Positions 61,345 to 64,000 of a DNA stretch of 64,000 nt are shown here, piece by piece. The translations under genes and the position numbers were made by a program. The notes under the pieces were generated by a model. The model was not told the origin of the DNA and made no database searches. It saw nothing but the letters and a program-made list of their open reading frames with translations. Position 1 is the first letter of the stretch, and each line of letters opens with the position of its first letter. Source of the DNA: Oscillospiraceae bacterium (GTDB taxonomy: Bacteria > Bacillota > Clostridia > Oscillospirales > Oscillospiraceae); contig JAHHSG010000001.1 of the NCBI GenBank assembly GCA_020025305.1, forward strand, positions 1 through 64,000, given 5' to 3'.

Positions 61345-61359
61345 AGTGATAATTCAATA

Positions 61360-61589
61360 GCGTGTTGATCGGAAAGAGTACGCGCCATGCCTTGGCACAG
61401 AGAGGGATCGTCACCGGCTGTAAGCGGTCCTGCTGCAAGCGGAGCGGAAAGTGCGTCCGGGAGCGCGAGGGATGCAGATGCCCTCCGCAAGGCCTGCGTT
61501 ATGGCCGGCACCACAAGTGATAAACGAGAGTGGAACCGCGATTTTGTACCTGTCGCCTCTCATGCCTTTTTGGCATGGGAGGCGTTTTT
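61360..61589 (+). ncRNA. T-box leader of cysS (Cys-tRNA sensing)
   Basis: The leader has a long Stem I region (about 61370-61470) with a UGC cysteine triplet in GGAAAGTGCGTCC (61452-61454), the T-box motif AGAGTGGAACCGCG (61527-61540) and an overlapping intrinsic terminator (61554-61589). The bulge reads TGGA rather than the usual TGGT; UGGA pairs with UCCA, and tRNA-Cys carries U at the discriminator position, so both specifier and bulge agree with cysteine. Uncharged tRNA-Cys would prevent termination. Confidence 0.93.
61554..61589 (+). terminator. T-box terminator of cysS
   Basis: CGCCTCTCATGCC / GGCATGGGAGGCG with loop TTTTT, followed by five U. Confidence 0.9.
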
Positions 61590-61636
61590 AATTTTCATAA
61601 GAAATGTAACAGAAAGATGACAATAAAGGAGAAAAG

Positions 61637-63094
61637 ATGATGTATCTTTACAATTCAGCAACCCATAAAAAGGCGGAGTTTGTCCCCAACCATCCTGACA
61701 TCGTGAAGATGTATACCTGCGGCCCCACGGTGTACCATTTTGCCCATATCGGCAATCTGCGCTCCTACATTATGGAGGATGTGTTGGAAAAGTATCTGCG
61801 CTATGTGGGGTATCATGTCAAGCGCGTCATGAATATCACCGATGTGGGACATTTGACTTCCGATGCCGATGAGGGGGAGGATAAAATGCTCAAGGGTGCT
61901 CGCCGTGAGCACAAGACGGTATTGGAAATTGCCCAGTATTATACGGATGCTTTCTTCGAGGATTGCCGCAAGCTGAACATCAAGCGCCCCGATGTGGTAG
62001 AGCCTGCCACGCACTGCATTGATGAGTATATTCAGATTATTTCCCGCCTCATGGATACAGGATATGCTTATCAGGCCGGCGGCAATGTGTATTTTGACAC
62101 CTCCAAGCTGGAGCGCTACTATGTGTTTAATGAGCACAAGGAAGAGGATCTGGCCGTCGGCGTCCGCGAAGGCGTGGAGGAGGACCTCAACAAGCGCAAT
62201 AAGAACGATTTTGTGCTGTGGTTTACCAAGTCCAAGTTTGAGGATCAGGCTTTGAAATGGGATTCCCCCTGGGGGGTAGGCTATCCCGGCTGGCACATTG
62301 AGTGCTCCGGTATCTCCATGAAGCATCTGGGGGAGGATCTGGATATCCACTGCGGCGGGATTGATAATGCTTTTCCGCACCATACCAACGAGATCGCACA
62401 GTCTGAGAGCTATTTGGGGCACAAGTGGTGCAACTGGTGGGTCCATGTGATGCATCTGAATACCAATGATGGCAAAATGTCCAAGTCCAAGGGCGAGTTC
62501 CTGACGGTTTCCCTACTGGAGGAGAAGGGCTATGACCCGTTGGCCTACCGTTTCTTCTGCCTGCAGAGCCACTACCGCAAGAGCCTTGTGTTCACTTGGG
62601 AAAATCTGGATAACGCTGTGGTAGCTTACCAGAAGCTGATTGCGAAGATTGCGGCATTGCAGCCTGCGGATACCGCTGTGGATCAGGCGGCATTTGACGA
62701 ATATAAGGCGAAGTTTATGAAGGGGATGGACAACGACCTCAATACCTCCATGGGAATCACCGCACTCTACGATGTGCTGAAGGCGAAGATGGGCGATGTG
62801 ACCAAGCTGGCATTGATTGACAGCTTCGATACGGTGCTGGGCCTGGATCTGCTGAAAAAGGCTGCCGAGCTTCGTGCCAAGCAGGCCGCACAGGTTGCTG
62901 CGCCTGCCGCGGGCTTCACTGTCATCTCTGAGGACGGCGAGGAGGATGCGGAGGTAGAGGCACTGATCCGCGCTCGTGCCGAGGCTAAGAAGGCTAAGAA
63001 CTTTGCCGAGGCAGACCGTATCCGGGACGAGCTGAAGGCACAGGGAATTGAAATCATCGACGTGGCCGGAGGTGCCAGGTGGAAGCGGATATAA
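61637..63094 (+). CDS. cysS: Cysteinyl-tRNA synthetase
   Basis: 485 residues. Class I synthetase with zinc ligand and motif YTCGPTVYHFAHIGNLRSY (HIGN near 36) and KMSKSKG near 280; the anticodon-binding helices end in ADRIRDELKAQGIEIIDV. AAAGGAGAAAAG precedes adjacent ATGs at 61637 and 61640. The Cys T-box upstream matches the product. Confidence 0.97.
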   Translation: MMYLYNSATHKKAEFVPNHPDIVKMYTCGPTVYHFAHIGNLRSYIMEDVLEKYLRYVGYHVKRVMNITDVGHLTSDADEGEDKMLKGARREHKTVLEIAQYYTDAFFEDCRKLNIKRPDVVEPATHCIDEYIQIISRLMDTGYAYQAGGNVYFDTSKLERYYVFNEHKEEDLAVGVREGVEEDLNKRNKNDFVLWFTKSKFEDQALKWDSPWGVGYPGWHIECSGISMKHLGEDLDIHCGGIDNAFPHHTNEIAQSESYLGHKWCNWWVHVMHLNTNDGKMSKSKGEFLTVSLLEEKGYDPLAYRFFCLQSHYRKSLVFTWENLDNAVVAYQKLIAKIAALQPADTAVDQAAFDEYKAKFMKGMDNDLNTSMGITALYDVLKAKMGDVTKLALIDSFDTVLGLDLLKKAAELRAKQAAQVAAPAAGFTVISEDGEEDAEVEALIRARAEAKKAKNFAEADRIRDELKAQGIEIIDVAGGARWKRI

Positions 63095-63238
63095 GAAGGA
63101 GCGATTCCACATCCTGCCGAGATGGGGGAAGAAGCTGACAGCCGAATACGTTCAGGGCAAAGTCCGTGCAAAGCGAGCGGAGGGTGCGGCACAGCAGATG
63201 CGCCGTCTATTTCCAGCACCATGAGCAAATCTTATACA

Positions 63239-63278
63239 AAAGCGGAGTGGAACAGCTGACGCTGTTCCACTCCGCTTT
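63239..63278 (+). terminator. Terminator after cysS
   Basis: AAAGCGGAGTGGAACAGC / GCTGTTCCACTCCGCTTT with loop TGAC; a perfect 18-bp stem, 145 bases beyond the stop. Confidence 0.85.
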
Positions 63279-63356
63279 CAAATGCATATTTTCCTGTCAG
63301 TCTGGTTTTTCTGCTGTCCGTATCATCGGGGACAGTTCAGAAGATGCCAGTCTTTT

Positions 63357-64000
63357 TTATACATATTGTTGGGTATTCACATCCAGAACGCCGCGGGTGG
63401 TAATGCGCAGCGAGGGAATGACCGGCAGTGCCATAAAGCTGAGGGTCATAAAGGGATCCACTCCGGGCGTGACCCCCAGTTGATAAGCCTTTGCCTTGGC
63501 CTCCTCCAAATCGTGGTTGACATTCACCAGACTATCATCACTCATAATGCCGGCAATGGGCAGCGGTACCTCACCTAATACGGCGCCGTTGCGCATCACA
63601 GTGATGCCGCCCTTATTTTCCACGATCCGATTCACTGCCGCTGCCATATCTTCTTCATTGGCACCCACCACAATGATGTTGTGGGAGTCGTGGGAGATAC
63701 TGGTAGCCACAGCACCTTCCTGCAGTCCGTAGCCTTTGATATAACCAATGCCGATGTGGTGGGTGTTCTTATGCCGCTCGATAACGGCAATTTTCAAAAT
63801 ATCCTTTTCAACATCAATATGGTTGGCATACCCTTCGTCCTGTGTCACGATTTCGCCGGGAACCATGCCGATGACACCGCGGGGGCGGGGGTCGGCAAAG
63901 TCATTGGCGGTGAGGAGAGAGACGTGGAAGGTATTATGGGCCCGCTTTACCAGATAGGGATCTACCTCCGGCACGGGGAAATCCCGCAGCTGACCGTCGT
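63357..64000 (-). CDS. ade: Adenine deaminase, C-terminal part (cut by window edge)
   Basis: The last 214 codons or so are in the window; the frame runs off at 64000. DDGQLRDFPVPEVDPYLVKRAHNTF and ATSISHDSHNIIVVGANEEDMA are typical of the C-terminal half of bacterial adenine deaminase, which converts adenine to hypoxanthine. The catalytic N-terminal barrel lies outside the window. Confidence 0.9.
   Translation of the reverse strand, partial: DGQLRDFPVPEVDPYLVKRAHNTFHVSLLTANDFADPRPRGVIGMVPGEIVTQDEGYANHIDVEKDILKIAVIERHKNTHHIGIGYIKGYGLQEGAVATSISHDSHNIIVVGANEEDMAAAVNRIVENKGGITVMRNGAVLGEVPLPIAGIMSDDSLVNVNHDLEEAKAKAYQLGVTPGVDPFMTLSFMALPVIPSLRITTRGVLDVNTQQYV

Noticed and set aside
1..64000. CRISPR array, rRNA operon, intact IS element or prophage
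   Set aside because: No regularly spaced direct repeats, no rRNA sequence and no transposase, integrase or phage structural gene were found.

Overview
The window is ordinary chromosome from a spore-forming, low-copy-mobile, rather GC-rich member of the Clostridia. The gene content and style (Oscillospiraceae/Ruminococcaceae-like) point there: SpoIID, a BofA-like protein, a YaaL/DUF2508 protein, a YtvI-like AI-2E transporter, T-box, M-box and yybP-ykoY leader RNAs, AGGAGG ribosome sites with frequent ATGA overlaps, and GTG/TTG starts. The taxonomic placement is inference from gene content, not from a marker-gene search. No prophage, intact insertion sequence, CRISPR array or rRNA operon was seen.

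Region 1-10 kb: the N-terminus of a sensor kinase (cut by the window edge), tRNA-Leu(CAG), a pstSCAB phosphate uptake operon without phoU, a uraA uracil permease preceded by a leader that looks like a translation-coupled, UTP-type attenuator, a bioY/birA biotin pair with divergent BirA-type operators, a two-gene chromate-type transporter and a Cof-type HAD phosphatase. Region 10-23 kb: on the minus strand murC, a YbaK-type editing protein, dnaG, rpoD and a cupin; then cca, a YtvI-like permease, an ACT-domain regulator, rplM-rpsI with an L13 leader, a TtcA-type tRNA thiolase, a DUF1643 protein, the yaaL-bofA pair and tadA.

Region 23-40 kb: spoIID; a response regulator, kinase and HtrA protease cassette; split TauE/SafE exporters; a DUF1540 protein; mgtE under an M-box Mg2+ riboswitch; radC; and a uvrB - M28 peptidase - uvrA repair cluster in which the 3' end of uvrB is duplicated around a structured intergenic element; then recD2 and comF. 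Region 41-52 kb: an mreB homologue, a class I aminotransferase, a DUF2461 protein, a Ca2+-type P-ATPase under a probable yybP-ykoY riboswitch, an amidohydrolase, brnQ with an unidentified structured leader, a tocopherol-cyclase-like protein and tRNA-Leu(CAA). Region 52-64 kb: a lipoprotein with Asp-rich calcium-binding-like repeats upstream of a second two-component system, DUF1385-prmC, recA-recX-rimO-pgsA, cysS under a Cys T-box, and the 3' part of adenine deaminase (cut by the window edge).

The themes are core replication/repair (dnaG, rpoD, radC, uvrA, uvrB, recD2, recA, recX), translation and tRNA maintenance (cca, tadA, ttcA-like, rimO, prmC, cysS, S9, L13) and nutrient/ion transport controlled by leader RNAs. 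The features most worth a second look are the uraA leader peptide-attenuator, a four-fold repeat expansion inside the primary sigma factor, the duplicated uvrB tail, a possible 75-nt small RNA before spoIID, and the unassigned brnQ leader.
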